Source: Lachnospiraceae bacterium
Lineage (GTDB): Bacteria; Bacillota; Clostridia; Lachnospirales; Lachnospiraceae
Assembly (NCBI GenBank): GCA_029006155.1
Contig: JAQXGF010000094.1
Coordinates: 1-64,000, forward strand
Reading direction: 5' to 3'
Length of the DNA: 64,000 bases
Part shown: positions 18,364 to 27,700 of the stretch, piece by piece
How positions within the stretch are numbered: position 1 is the first letter of the stretch
How the letters are laid out: each line of letters begins with the position of its first letter
Notes under the pieces: model-generated
Told to the model about the DNA's origin: nothing
Database searches by the model: none
The model's input: only the letters and a program-made list of their open reading frames with translations
Position numbers and translations under genes: made by a program

Positions 18364-19149
18364 TTAATTGAGCAGAGACAGCTTCTGCAGCGCCTGCTCG
18401 GCAATCATCGTCTCCATATGCTCGGCGAAGTGCGCATCCAGACCCGGTGTATAGCGTCCCATATCTGCATATTCAGAGAGAATGTTGCAGACTTTGTTGA
18501 ACTGCTCGGCTGTGCTGTCCGCTTTGCGGAGAATCAGATAATAACTGCCATTCTCCGGGTTTTTATACAGGGCATTCGGGCCATTGTAGATGGAGCCGAG
18601 TACCGCGGATACGTGGATGGCGTCATCCAGCGTGCGGAAAATATAAAAACGGGTGAGATTCTGCAGTTCTTCATCATCGAGGAGCTCCGAAGATGCAGGC
18701 TGCTCTTTGGCAGTCTCCTTTGCAGGAGCCGTGTTGCTGTTCTCACGGGCCGCATGCTTTTTCGCCTCCGAAATCCGGCGGATCAGCCCAAGCACATCGT
18801 CTGCCCCCTCGATCTTATCCTTCAGATCCGGGAAAGTGGTATCGGAAGCCTTTGCATCGGCCTCCGGAGAGAAGCGTGCAAAACGGGTGTCGAGTTCTTC
18901 CGGATCGTCCACCTTTGTGATGATGAGCACCACGGTCTCCATGGATACTGGAATCGCCTCTACGACAAGCGGCATATTTTCTGCCTCAAAGCCAAAGTCC
19001 TCGGCTGCCTGCTGCATCATATCCTGAAACAGCGCCTTGGCCTTGTCAGAACCGTAAGCAAGTTCGCTGAGCTTGATCTCGCGGCTGGCCAGATCTTCTT
19101 TGGTCAGCGTACAGCGAATCTGCCGGTCATTGATTTTTTCGATTTTCAT
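18364..19149 (-). CDS. mecA: Adaptor protein MecA
   Basis: MKIEKINDRQIRCTLTKEDLASREIKLSELAYGSDKAKALFQDMMQQAAEDFGFE plus C-terminal MecA domain (FRTLDDAIHVSAVLGSIYNGPNALYKNPENGSYYLIL). Confidence 0.88.
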   Translation of the reverse strand: MKIEKINDRQIRCTLTKEDLASREIKLSELAYGSDKAKALFQDMMQQAAEDFGFEAENMPLVVEAIPVSMETVVLIITKVDDPEELDTRFARFSPEADAKASDTTFPDLKDKIEGADDVLGLIRRISEAKKHAARENSNTAPAKETAKEQPASSELLDDEELQNLTRFYIFRTLDDAIHVSAVLGSIYNGPNALYKNPENGSYYLILRKADSTAEQFNKVCNILSEYADMGRYTPGLDAHFAEHMETMIAEQALQKLSLLN

Positions 19150-19260
19150 GTTATCACATCCTTACTTTTGGGAAATCCCCTACATTATCAGTATACACAT
19201 ATTTCCTTCGATCTGTAAAGAGAATCGAAAAATACAGCGTTGAAAAAGATGGAAAAACGC

Positions 19261-19289
19261 TTGCAATTAACACACATATTATATATAAT
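19261..19289 (+). promoter_or_regulatory. Consensus-like promoter TTGCAA-17-TATAAT
   Basis: TTGCAA 19261-19266, 17-nt spacer, TATAAT 19284-19289. Confidence 0.6.
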
Positions 19290-19307
19290 TAATAACAGAA
19301 AGGATAT

Positions 19308-19436
19308 ATGGAAAATTCATTGGACTTCTTACGGAAAGGAGGATTATTCTGGTCATCATCTTGTTTATCGCTGTACTTCCCAGCCATATATCCCTTCAGA
19401 ACACCTTTTACGCATTATAATCAATTTCTATATTGA
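19308..19436 (+). CDS. Candidate small ORF, 42 aa
   Basis: MENSLDFLRKGGLFWSSSCLSLYFPAIYPFRTPFTHYNQFLY*; AAAGGA RBS and strong promoter directly upstream; below the ORF-track length cutoff. Confidence 0.35.
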   Translation: MENSLDFLRKGGLFWSSSCLSLYFPAIYPFRTPFTHYNQFLY

Positions 19437-19756
19437 ACGCAAGTGAAATCAGAGGAAATCTGCGGACATTGCAAAAATATATCACGACATCTCCTTTTAT
19501 GGGACGGGCAGGATCGAATGTCGCCTGCGCCGTCCAGGGAATGCACAGATCCGCCAGAAAAATGATCAGCTGCACAGGGGAAAATGACGGGAGACCGACC
19601 AAAAAGAAGAAAGGAAACAGCGTTCAAACTGCGATTCCTCCGAATGCATTTTCTTATTTTTTTATAAATATCCCCTGAAATTAATGACGATTGTCAAAAG
19701 AACTGCTATAATCACAGGAACTGTGGAAAGCATTCAGGATAAGGGGAGGTACAGCG

Positions 19757-21457
19757 ATGACAGATAAAAGAAAACGTTTCCGCTTTTTTGCGGCGCTGCT
19801 TGCCGGAATCGGGGTTCTGGCAATTTTTATTGTCTGCGTGGTGAAGTTTATGCCGACCAGAAAGCACATGACGTCGGAAGAGTATTTCGGGCAGCTCGGG
19901 GAGACAGAAGCTGCGGTGGTTGTAGAGGATCACATTGCGCAGGAGCGGGCGCTGATTCAGGATGGAAATGTTTATATTGATTATACACTTGTGGAGCGGG
20001 AACTGAATTCCCGGTTTTACTGGGATGCATCCGCATCGCTTCTGTTATTTACGACGCCGACGCAGACGTTTGAGATTGCGCCGAATACCTCCTCCTATAC
20101 GATTGACGGGGAGAGTTTTGATGCGGGCTATGATATTTTGCGCACGACATCTTCCGGGATGTTTCTGGCGATGAATTTCATGCAGCAGTATTCGGATCTT
20201 GCCTGCACGGTTTATGACACGCCGTCCAGAATCGTCATCACGTATGGAAGTGAAGAAGTCACGACGGCAGAGCTGAAGGGCGATACGGCGGTGCGCTACC
20301 GTGGTGGCATCAAGAGTCCGATCATCACGGATGCGAACGGTGGAAGTATCGTGACTGTGCTCGATCAGATGGATAAATGGTCACAGATTCTCACAGCGGA
20401 CGGCTATATCGGCTATGTGAAGAACAGCCGTTTAAAAGGGATCGCGACGACTACGCGGGATACCGTCTATGCGTCACCGGACTACACGAGCATTCATATG
20501 GACGGCAAGGTCAATCTCGTATGGCATCAGATCAATTACGCAGAGATGAACAGTGAATTTGCCTCGGACACAGAGTCCGTGACCGGTGTGAATGTGATCT
20601 CGCCGACCTGGTATTTCCTGCAGAACAATGAGGGGGATATCGAGTCCTTTGCCGATGCCTCCTATGTGGAAGCTGCACATGCAAAAGGGATGCAGGTGTG
20701 GGCACTCATCAGTAATTTCAGCGAGGATGTGAGCACTTCGACGCTGCTGGCTTCACGTACGGCCCGCCAGAAGGTGCAGAATTATCTGGTGAGTCAGGCG
20801 CAGGAGCTTGGATTTGATGGGATCAATATTGACTTTGAAGGCATTGCGCAGGAGGCAGGCTATGCTTACGTGCAGTTCATGCGTGAGCTGTCGATCCTGT
20901 GCCGGAAGAACGGCATTGTCCTCTCTGTAGATGTCCCGGTGCCGATGGACTTTTCGAAACATTATGACCGCAAGGAGCTCGGCACGGTATGTGACTACGT
21001 GATCATGATGGGCTACGACGAGCACTATGCAGGGTCTGATCTCGTCGGCAGTGTGGCGTCGATGGACTTCGAGCGCACGGGTATCGAGAATTCCCTGACG
21101 GAGGTGCCGAAGGAGAAGCTGATCAGCGCGATCCCATTCTACACGCGGCTGTGGTATACGCAGACGGCGGAGGATGGTTCGACGAGTGTGACGAGCGAGG
21201 CACTTGGCATGGAAAGTGCTCAGCAGAAGCTCACGGAAAATGGTGTGACATCGACCTACGATGAGGCGACAGAGCAGCAGTACGCCGAGTGGACCGATGC
21301 AGAGGGGCGCTTCTGCCAGGTATGGCTGGAAGATCCGGATTCTGTCACGAAGCGCGCATCACTCGTAAAAGCGTACGATCTGGGCGGTATCGCTGAGTGG
21401 GTGCTTGGCAACCAGCAGGACTGGGTATGGGAGATTATTTCTGCAAATATTGGATAG
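19757..21457 (+). CDS. Membrane-anchored GH18 glycosidase with SH3-like domain (SleL/YaaH-like)
   Basis: N-terminal TM; DQMDKWSQILTADGYIGYVKNSRLKG (SH3); LGFDGINIDFEGI GH18 DxxDxE-type motif; VIMMGYDEHY. Confidence 0.87.
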   Translation: MTDKRKRFRFFAALLAGIGVLAIFIVCVVKFMPTRKHMTSEEYFGQLGETEAAVVVEDHIAQERALIQDGNVYIDYTLVERELNSRFYWDASASLLLFTTPTQTFEIAPNTSSYTIDGESFDAGYDILRTTSSGMFLAMNFMQQYSDLACTVYDTPSRIVITYGSEEVTTAELKGDTAVRYRGGIKSPIITDANGGSIVTVLDQMDKWSQILTADGYIGYVKNSRLKGIATTTRDTVYASPDYTSIHMDGKVNLVWHQINYAEMNSEFASDTESVTGVNVISPTWYFLQNNEGDIESFADASYVEAAHAKGMQVWALISNFSEDVSTSTLLASRTARQKVQNYLVSQAQELGFDGINIDFEGIAQEAGYAYVQFMRELSILCRKNGIVLSVDVPVPMDFSKHYDRKELGTVCDYVIMMGYDEHYAGSDLVGSVASMDFERTGIENSLTEVPKEKLISAIPFYTRLWYTQTAEDGSTSVTSEALGMESAQQKLTENGVTSTYDEATEQQYAEWTDAEGRFCQVWLEDPDSVTKRASLVKAYDLGGIAEWVLGNQQDWVWEIISANIG

Positions 21458-21557
21458 CGGAATGTTCACTTTACATGGGAGAGAGCAGCAGGGCTGAGGA
21501 TGGCCAGGCTGCTTTCTTTTGATTACTGGCGATTTCTCCCGAAAATTACGCCTGTAC

Positions 21558-21586
21558 TTGCATGGCACCCGGAAATGCATTATAAT
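21558..21586 (+). promoter_or_regulatory. Promoter TTGCAT-17-TATAAT of the PLP/GT2/ATP-grasp operon
   Basis: TTGCAT 21558-21563, 17-nt spacer, TATAAT 21581-21586. Confidence 0.55.
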
Positions 21587-21632
21587 TAACAAATGGGCTT
21601 TTACCACGAAAAAGAACGGAGTGTACAGAAAA

Positions 21633-22607
21633 ATGACAGCGACCGTAATTCAAAAACTGAAGTTGGACGCCGGTAGCGGCAATGAGATCTATGTGAAGCG
21701 GGATGATCTGCTTCCATTTTCCATCGGAGGCAATAAGGTGCGGATTTCCGAAGCCTTTTATGCGGACATGCAGGCGAAGGGCTGTGATACGATGATCATC
21801 TATGGCAGCCGGCATTCGAATCTTTGCAGGGTGCTGTCGAATCTCTGCTGCAGCCGTGGGACGGACTGTGTGATGATCTGTTCCCATGAGGCGGACGAAG
21901 AGGCAGCGGCGACGAATAATACGGCGCTGATCGAATGGGCAGGCGCGAAAGTCGTCAACTGCACAAAGCAGGAGATCGCGCAGACGGTCGAGCGCGTGAT
22001 GAATGAGATTCAGGAGCGCGGCGGGAAGCCTTATTATATTTATGGAAATAAATTCGGAGTCGGAAATGAAGGAACGGCGGCTACTGCCTACGCGGATGCC
22101 TATGCGGAGATTCAGGCGTATGAGAAGGAGTGCGGTCAGCAATTTGACTATATTATCTGTCCGTCCGGCACCGGCGCGACCCAGACCGGGCTGATCTGCG
22201 GGCATCTGCGATCAGGCGATCAGAAAAAGATCCTCGGCATTATGATTTCCTCCCGTGAGACAAAGCGGGCACATCAGGTGATCGAGGAAGGCATCCGGGA
22301 CTATTTTGAAAAGCATAAGTTTGCACTTCCGAAGGACTATGCGTCGGAAATTCACTTGCTGGATCAGTACCGGCAGGAGGGCTACGGCAAATACGACGCA
22401 CGGATTGAGGCGTGCATTAAGGAGCAGTACCGAGTGAACAGCCTTCCGCTGGACCCGATCTACACCGGAAAAGCATTCTGGGGCATGCAGGAGTATTTAA
22501 AGACCGCAGGCATCACGGACAGCCGGATTTTGTTCCTGCATACCGGCGGGACACCGCTATTCTTTGATTATGTGATTCAAACAGTTCAGCGCAGCAGCGA
22601 AATCTGA
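21633..22607 (+). CDS. PLP-dependent deaminase/desulfhydrase (ACC deaminase / D-cysteine desulfhydrase fold)
   Basis: IYVKRDDLLPFSIGGNKVRISEAFYADMQAKGCDTMIIYGSRHSNLCRVLSNLCCSRG...CPSGTGATQTGLICG...FLHTGGTPLFF. Confidence 0.85.
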   Translation: MTATVIQKLKLDAGSGNEIYVKRDDLLPFSIGGNKVRISEAFYADMQAKGCDTMIIYGSRHSNLCRVLSNLCCSRGTDCVMICSHEADEEAAATNNTALIEWAGAKVVNCTKQEIAQTVERVMNEIQERGGKPYYIYGNKFGVGNEGTAATAYADAYAEIQAYEKECGQQFDYIICPSGTGATQTGLICGHLRSGDQKKILGIMISSRETKRAHQVIEEGIRDYFEKHKFALPKDYASEIHLLDQYRQEGYGKYDARIEACIKEQYRVNSLPLDPIYTGKAFWGMQEYLKTAGITDSRILFLHTGGTPLFFDYVIQTVQRSSEI

Positions 22608-22699
22608 AGGCAGATTGCAGGAAATTTATTTTCTGCAAGCTGTATTTAGATTTCGGGATGGGTGGAACGCCCATAATAGAAAAACCTGGGAGATGTAAC

Positions 22700-23710
22700 A
22701 TGTTAATTTCAGTCGTAATTCCCTGCTATTATTCAGAGAAGACGATCCGCAAGGTCGTTGAGCTCGTAATGGCAGAGTTTGAAAAAAATGATGGCTATGA
22801 ATGTGAATTTGTGCTCGTCAACGACGGCTCGACGGATCACACGTTTGAGGAGATCCAGAAACTCGGTGCACAATACCCGAATGTGTGTGGCGTCAATCTG
22901 ATGCGCAATTTCGGACAGCACAATGCACTCATGGCAGCCCTGCACTATGCAAAGGGCGATTATGTACTCGGTATGGATGATGATCTGCAGACGCATCCGT
23001 CCCAGATGTTCAAGCTGATCCACAAGATCGAGGAGGGCTATGATCTGGTCTACGGCGTCTATCCGCAGAAGAAAAATTCATGGATGAAAAATCTCACGAG
23101 CAAGATCAATGAGGTGACTTCCCGTGTGATGCTGAACCGCCCAAAAGAGATCGTATCGAGCAATTTCTGGATCATCACCCGTGCGGTGCAAAAGGAGGTC
23201 GTCAAGTATGACAGCTTCAATCCATACATCGACGGCATTTTTTACCGGGTGACGCACCGGATCGGGAACGTGCCGGTCGAGCACTTCAAACGGGAAGTCG
23301 GTACGTCCGGCTATACATTAAAAAAGTTGATCAACCTCTGGCTGCGCTACTGGAATTTCTCGGTGATCCCGCTTCGGATCTCGTTTTTCCTCGGTCTGTT
23401 TTCCGGGCTGGCAGGCGTGATCATTGCGGTGCTCATCGTGGTAAATAAAATCATTTACCCGGATGTACCGGTTGGCTGGTCATCGACCTTATGCGTGATG
23501 GTCGTGCTGTTTGGCCTCGTGCTCATGGTGCTCGGCGTCATCGGAGAGTACCTCGGAAAAATCATCCTGATTCTGAACAATACCCCGCAGTACATTGTGC
23601 GCGAGACGGTCAATTCCGACGCGGCGGCATCCGAGAAGGTGCGGACACTGATTCATGCAGCAGCGAGCGAGGCGGCAGCAGAGACGGAAGAAGAGCCGGA
23701 CGAACGGTAA
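22700..23710 (+). CDS. GT2 glycosyltransferase, ArnC/GtrB/DPM-like (polyprenyl-phosphate transferase)
   Basis: ISVVIPCYYSEKTIRKVVELVM...FVLVNDGSTDHTFEEI...GDYVLGMDDDLQTHPSQM; two C-terminal TM helices. Confidence 0.9.
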   Translation: MLISVVIPCYYSEKTIRKVVELVMAEFEKNDGYECEFVLVNDGSTDHTFEEIQKLGAQYPNVCGVNLMRNFGQHNALMAALHYAKGDYVLGMDDDLQTHPSQMFKLIHKIEEGYDLVYGVYPQKKNSWMKNLTSKINEVTSRVMLNRPKEIVSSNFWIITRAVQKEVVKYDSFNPYIDGIFYRVTHRIGNVPVEHFKREVGTSGYTLKKLINLWLRYWNFSVIPLRISFFLGLFSGLAGVIIAVLIVVNKIIYPDVPVGWSSTLCVMVVLFGLVLMVLGVIGEYLGKIILILNNTPQYIVRETVNSDAAASEKVRTLIHAAASEAAAETEEEPDER

Positions 23711-23725
23711 CAGGAGGAAGACAAA

Positions 23726-24937
23726 TTGAGAAAAATTATGATACTCGGCGCCAGCATTTATCAGGTGCCCCTCATAAAGACGGCAAAACGGCTCGGGCTG
23801 TACACGATCGTGGCGAGTATTCCGGGGGAATATCCGGGCTTTGCTGTCGCGGATAAAGTATATGAGATCAACACGACCGATAAAGAAGCGATCTGCCGGG
23901 TATGCGAGGAAGAACAGGTCGATGGCATCTGTACGACCGGGACGGATGTGGCAGTGGCGACGATCGGCTATGTCTGCGAGCGGCTGCATCTGGCCGGGCT
24001 TTCCGAGCAGGCCGCGATGCTGGCGACGGACAAGGCAAAAATGAAAGAGGCGTTCCGGAAAGGCGGGGTCTCTGCGTCGGCATTTTACCGGGCAGAGAGC
24101 TATGAGGAAGCATGTGCGGCTGCAGAAGCGCTCGGCTATCCGGTCGTCGTGAAGCGGGTCGACAGCTCCGGAAGCCGTGGGATCACGATTGTCAGGGAGC
24201 CATCGCAGCTGCGCGAAGCCTACGACAATGCGCTGGATCGTTCCAGAAAGCCCTATGTGCTCGTCGAGGAGATGCTCGGCGGCACGGAGATCGGCGTGGA
24301 TGGGATGGTACAAAATGGCGAGCTCGTCTTTTTAGCCCCGCATGAGAAATTTGTCTATCATACCGATAAGATCACGATCCCGGCGGGACACGGATTTCCG
24401 TATCGGGGTTCCGAAAAAGTACTGTCAGAGATCGAACGGCAGATGCGGCTGGCTGTGCAGGCGCTGGGACTCGATAACTGTTCGGTCAATGCGGATGTGT
24501 TCGTCGATGGAGATAAGGTATCGATCATCGAGATTGGCGGACGTACCGGGGCGACGTGTATCCCGGAGCTGATTTCCATGTACTACGGCTTTGATTTTTA
24601 TGAGAAAATCCTGCAGAACGCACTCGGACAGCCGGTGCAGTTTGAAGCGGAGAAGCAGGGCGTTTTCTGCATGGCAAAGCTTCTGATGAGTCCGGTAAAC
24701 GGCGTGATCACGCAGATTCAGGAAAAGTGGCTGCAGAAGCTGCGGGATAAAGGCATCGTCATCGCGCTGGATTTCCCCGTGGGACACGCGGTGGAGGCCA
24801 TGGAGAATGGCACGACACGGATCGGGCATGTGGTCGCGGAGGCGGACAGCGTGGAAGCGTTGGACAATATTGTCCGTAAAGTATACCGCTGCATTTTTGT
24901 AGATGGGACGTCACTGGAGGAATTATGGAGAAAGTAA
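23726..24937 (+). CDS. ATP-grasp superfamily ligase
   Basis: VVVKRVDSSGSRGITIVREPSQLREAYDNAL...PYVLVEEMLGGTEIGVDGMV...NADVFVDGDKVSIIEIGGRTGATCIPEL. Confidence 0.9.
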   Translation: MRKIMILGASIYQVPLIKTAKRLGLYTIVASIPGEYPGFAVADKVYEINTTDKEAICRVCEEEQVDGICTTGTDVAVATIGYVCERLHLAGLSEQAAMLATDKAKMKEAFRKGGVSASAFYRAESYEEACAAAEALGYPVVVKRVDSSGSRGITIVREPSQLREAYDNALDRSRKPYVLVEEMLGGTEIGVDGMVQNGELVFLAPHEKFVYHTDKITIPAGHGFPYRGSEKVLSEIERQMRLAVQALGLDNCSVNADVFVDGDKVSIIEIGGRTGATCIPELISMYYGFDFYEKILQNALGQPVQFEAEKQGVFCMAKLLMSPVNGVITQIQEKWLQKLRDKGIVIALDFPVGHAVEAMENGTTRIGHVVAEADSVEALDNIVRKVYRCIFVDGTSLEELWRK

Positions 24938-25296
24938 AAGATTATCTGTTTTTGCATCTGTGTGTGGCGCTGTTTTCCTTCACAAGTGTATTTTCCAAGA
25001 TGGCGTCGATCCAGTACAACCGTGGCGGTCTTGCGAATCCGCTTCTGTATGTGTTTGTATTTCTGATGTTTTTTGTCTGCTTCGCATATGCCATCTGCTG
25101 GCAGAAGATCATCAAGCGCTTTGACTTAAACATCGGCTATGCGAACCGGAGTGTTTACCTGCTCTGGAGCCAGATCTGGGCGGTGTTTCTGTTCGGGGAG
25201 CATCTGACGATGCGCAACGTGATCGGGATCGCGATCGTGCTCACCGGAGTCGTCATCGTATCTTTAAGTGCAGAGCAAAAAGAAGAAGGAGAATGA
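24925..25296 (+). CDS. Small EmrE/EamA-like four-TM protein (ArnE/F-like half 1)
   Basis: 123 aa, hydrophobic; overlaps the ATP-grasp stop by 13 nt; ...VFLFGEHLTMRNVIGIAIVLTGVVIVSLSAEQ. Confidence 0.8.
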   Translation: MEKVKDYLFLHLCVALFSFTSVFSKMASIQYNRGGLANPLLYVFVFLMFFVCFAYAICWQKIIKRFDLNIGYANRSVYLLWSQIWAVFLFGEHLTMRNVIGIAIVLTGVVIVSLSAEQKEEGE

Positions 25297-25634
25297 GCAT
25301 GCTTCCTTATTTATTACTGATGTTTGCGGCGACCTTTTTTTCCGCGATCTCGCAGGTGCTGCTGAAGCAGAGCGCCGGGAAGACCTATAAGAGTGTCATT
25401 TATGAATATCTGAACTGGCGGGTCATCGTGGCGTATGGCATTTCGTTTTCGGTGCTTCTGCTCAATACGTATGCCTATACGGTCGTGCCGATGAAGTACG
25501 GTGCGGTCATCGATACATTCACGTATGTGTTTGTCATGGTGCTGTCGTATCTGATTCTGAAAGAACATTTCACACGCGGGCAGCTGATCGGCAATCTGGT
25601 CATCATCGCCGGGGTACTGGTCTATACCCTGTAA
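25293..25634 (+). CDS. Small EmrE/EamA-like four-TM protein (ArnE/F-like half 2)
   Basis: MSMLPYLLLMFAATFFSAISQVLLKQSAGKTYKS...YLILKEHFTRGQLIGNLVIIAGVLVYTL; ATGA overlap with the previous gene. Confidence 0.85.
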   Translation: MSMLPYLLLMFAATFFSAISQVLLKQSAGKTYKSVIYEYLNWRVIVAYGISFSVLLLNTYAYTVVPMKYGAVIDTFTYVFVMVLSYLILKEHFTRGQLIGNLVIIAGVLVYTL

Positions 25635-25661
25635 AACGCGCATACACTGGATAAAAAGTGT

Positions 25662-26492
25662 ATGGAGTACGCCATGCAGGAACACGAACAACTACATAAT
25701 ATGGAAAAAAGAGCAGCCGTGATTCTTCTGTTTCTGGCTGCTTTTTTGGCGGGAGGAATTCTGGCACAGATCCGGGAACGGTTTGTGCACGCGGCAGGGA
25801 CGGAGAACTGGGGGTTGAGTTTTCAGCAGGAGGGGCAGCGGCCGGTGGCGAATGCGACCGTGGAGGAGCTGGCCGCCTATGATGCGTGGTATGCGCAGGA
25901 TACCGAAGAAAAGGTGATTTATCTGACGTTTGACTGCGGGTATGAGAATGGAAATACCGGAAAGATTCTGGAGGCGCTGAAAAAACACAACGCCCCGGCG
26001 ACCTTTTTTGCAGTCGGAAATTTTCTGAAAGATAATCCGGAGCTTGTCAAACAGATCGTATCAGAAGGGCATACGGTCGGCAATCACACGATGCACCACC
26101 CGGACATGTCGCAGATCTCTGATCTGGATTCCTTTCAGAAAGAGATAGAAGGCGTGGAAGCGCTGTACCGGGAGATCACCGGACAGGAGATGACGAAATA
26201 TTATCGTCCGCCGCAGGGAAAATACAGCACGGAGAACCTGAAGATGGCGCAGCAGCTCGGATATCAGACGTTTTTCTGGAGCCTTGCCTATGTGGACTGG
26301 TATCAGGATCAGCAGCCGACGAAGGAGGAGGCATTTTCCAAACTTTTGCCACGCATCCATCCAGGTGCGATCGTACTGCTGCATAATACATCGTCGACAA
26401 ATGGGAATATTCTGGATGAGCTGCTTGCGAAGTGGGAGGAGCAGGGATATACGTTCCACAGCCTGGAAGAGCTGAAAAAGGAAAGCTTGTAA
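25662..26492 (+). CDS. pdaA: PdaA-like polysaccharide deacetylase
   Basis: NWGLSFQQEGQRPVANATVEELAAYDAWYAQDTEEKVIYLTFDCGYENGNTGKILEALKKHNAPATFFAVGNFL...HTVGNHTMHHPDM. Confidence 0.9.
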   Translation: MEYAMQEHEQLHNMEKRAAVILLFLAAFLAGGILAQIRERFVHAAGTENWGLSFQQEGQRPVANATVEELAAYDAWYAQDTEEKVIYLTFDCGYENGNTGKILEALKKHNAPATFFAVGNFLKDNPELVKQIVSEGHTVGNHTMHHPDMSQISDLDSFQKEIEGVEALYREITGQEMTKYYRPPQGKYSTENLKMAQQLGYQTFFWSLAYVDWYQDQQPTKEEAFSKLLPRIHPGAIVLLHNTSSTNGNILDELLAKWEEQGYTFHSLEELKKESL

Positions 26493-26559
26493 AAGAGGAA
26501 ACGGTATGGTACGATTGCGGAAGTGATTTTCTATTTTATTTATAGAAGAACGTTCAACG

Positions 26560-26608
26560 ATCCCCGAAGCGACCAGTGGATCATGTGGAAAATTCCGCTA
26601 TCGGGGAT
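26560..26608. repeat. Inverted repeat/hairpin
   Basis: ATCCCCGA...TCGGGGAT arms between pdaA and the threonine aldolase gene. Confidence 0.4.
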
Positions 26609-26653
26609 AAGTGGTGTGGATAAGCAAGGATGAGATATAGGAGACGAAAGAAA

Positions 26654-27700
26654 ATGGAAAAAATAAGATTTGCATGTGATTATAGTGAAGGCGCAGCACC
26701 GGAGATCTTACACCGGCTGACGGAGACGAATCTGGAGCAGACGCCGGGCTATGGAGAGGATCGTTACTGTGAGGCGGCGCGGGCAAAGATCCGCGCGCTC
26801 TGTGGACAGAAGGATGCAGAGGTGCAGTTTCTCGTGGGCGGCACGCAGACGAACATGACCGTGATCGCGTCGATTCTGCGGCCGCATCAGGGTGTGCTCG
26901 CGGCGGATACCGGGCATATCAATGTCCATGAGACCGGAGCGATCGAGGCGACCGGACATAAGGTGCTGCCGCTTCCTTCTGAAAATGGAAAGATCCGGGC
27001 GGAACAGATTCAGGAAGCGTGGCATGCCCACTGGACAAATGAGAGCCATGAGCATCTCGTACAGCCGGGTATGGTCTACATTTCCTTCCCGACGGAGTAC
27101 GGAACGTTGTATACGAAGGAAGAACTGACCGCGCTCTACCGGGTGTGCCGGGAATGTCATCTGCCACTGTTTATCGACGGTGCACGCCTCGGGTATGGGC
27201 TGATGTCTCCGAAAAACGATGTGACGTTGCAGGAACTGGCCGCGCTTTGCGATGTATTCTATATCGGCGGGACAAAGTGCGGTGCGCTTTTTGGAGAAGC
27301 GGTGGTCATCACGGATCTGCAGCTGGCACGGGATTTTCGCTATCTGATCAAGCAGCGCGGTGGCATGCTCGCCAAGGGTCGCCTGCTCGGCATTCAGTTT
27401 GATACGCTGCTGACCGATGATCTGTATTTTAAGCTTGCGAAGCAGGCGGACCGTCTGGCGTTGCGCATCCGGAAGGCATTTCTGGAGAAGGGCTACCCGC
27501 TTCTGATGGACTCGTGGACGAATCAGCAGTTCCCGGTGCTGCCGGATGAGGTGGCGGACCGGTTCGCGGAGCAGTTTGCGTTCGAAGTCTGGGAGCGTGT
27601 GGATGAGACGCACTGTGCGGTACGGTTCTGCACGAGCTGGGCGACGACGGAAGAGCAGGTGGATGCACTGGTGGCGGCGATTCAGGGAGAAAAAGAATGA
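26654..27700 (+). CDS. Low-specificity threonine aldolase
   Basis: RFACDYSEGAAPEIL...FLVGGTQTNMTVIASILRPHQGVLAADTGHINVHETGAIEATGHKVLPLP...LFIDGARLGYGLMS...YIGGTKCGALFGEAVV. Confidence 0.92.
   Translation: MEKIRFACDYSEGAAPEILHRLTETNLEQTPGYGEDRYCEAARAKIRALCGQKDAEVQFLVGGTQTNMTVIASILRPHQGVLAADTGHINVHETGAIEATGHKVLPLPSENGKIRAEQIQEAWHAHWTNESHEHLVQPGMVYISFPTEYGTLYTKEELTALYRVCRECHLPLFIDGARLGYGLMSPKNDVTLQELAALCDVFYIGGTKCGALFGEAVVITDLQLARDFRYLIKQRGGMLAKGRLLGIQFDTLLTDDLYFKLAKQADRLALRIRKAFLEKGYPLLMDSWTNQQFPVLPDEVADRFAEQFAFEVWERVDETHCAVRFCTSWATTEEQVDALVAAIQGEKE

Noticed and set aside
19437-19680. ORF 19433-19678 as a gene
   Set aside because: No RBS or recognisable motif; composition looks non-coding
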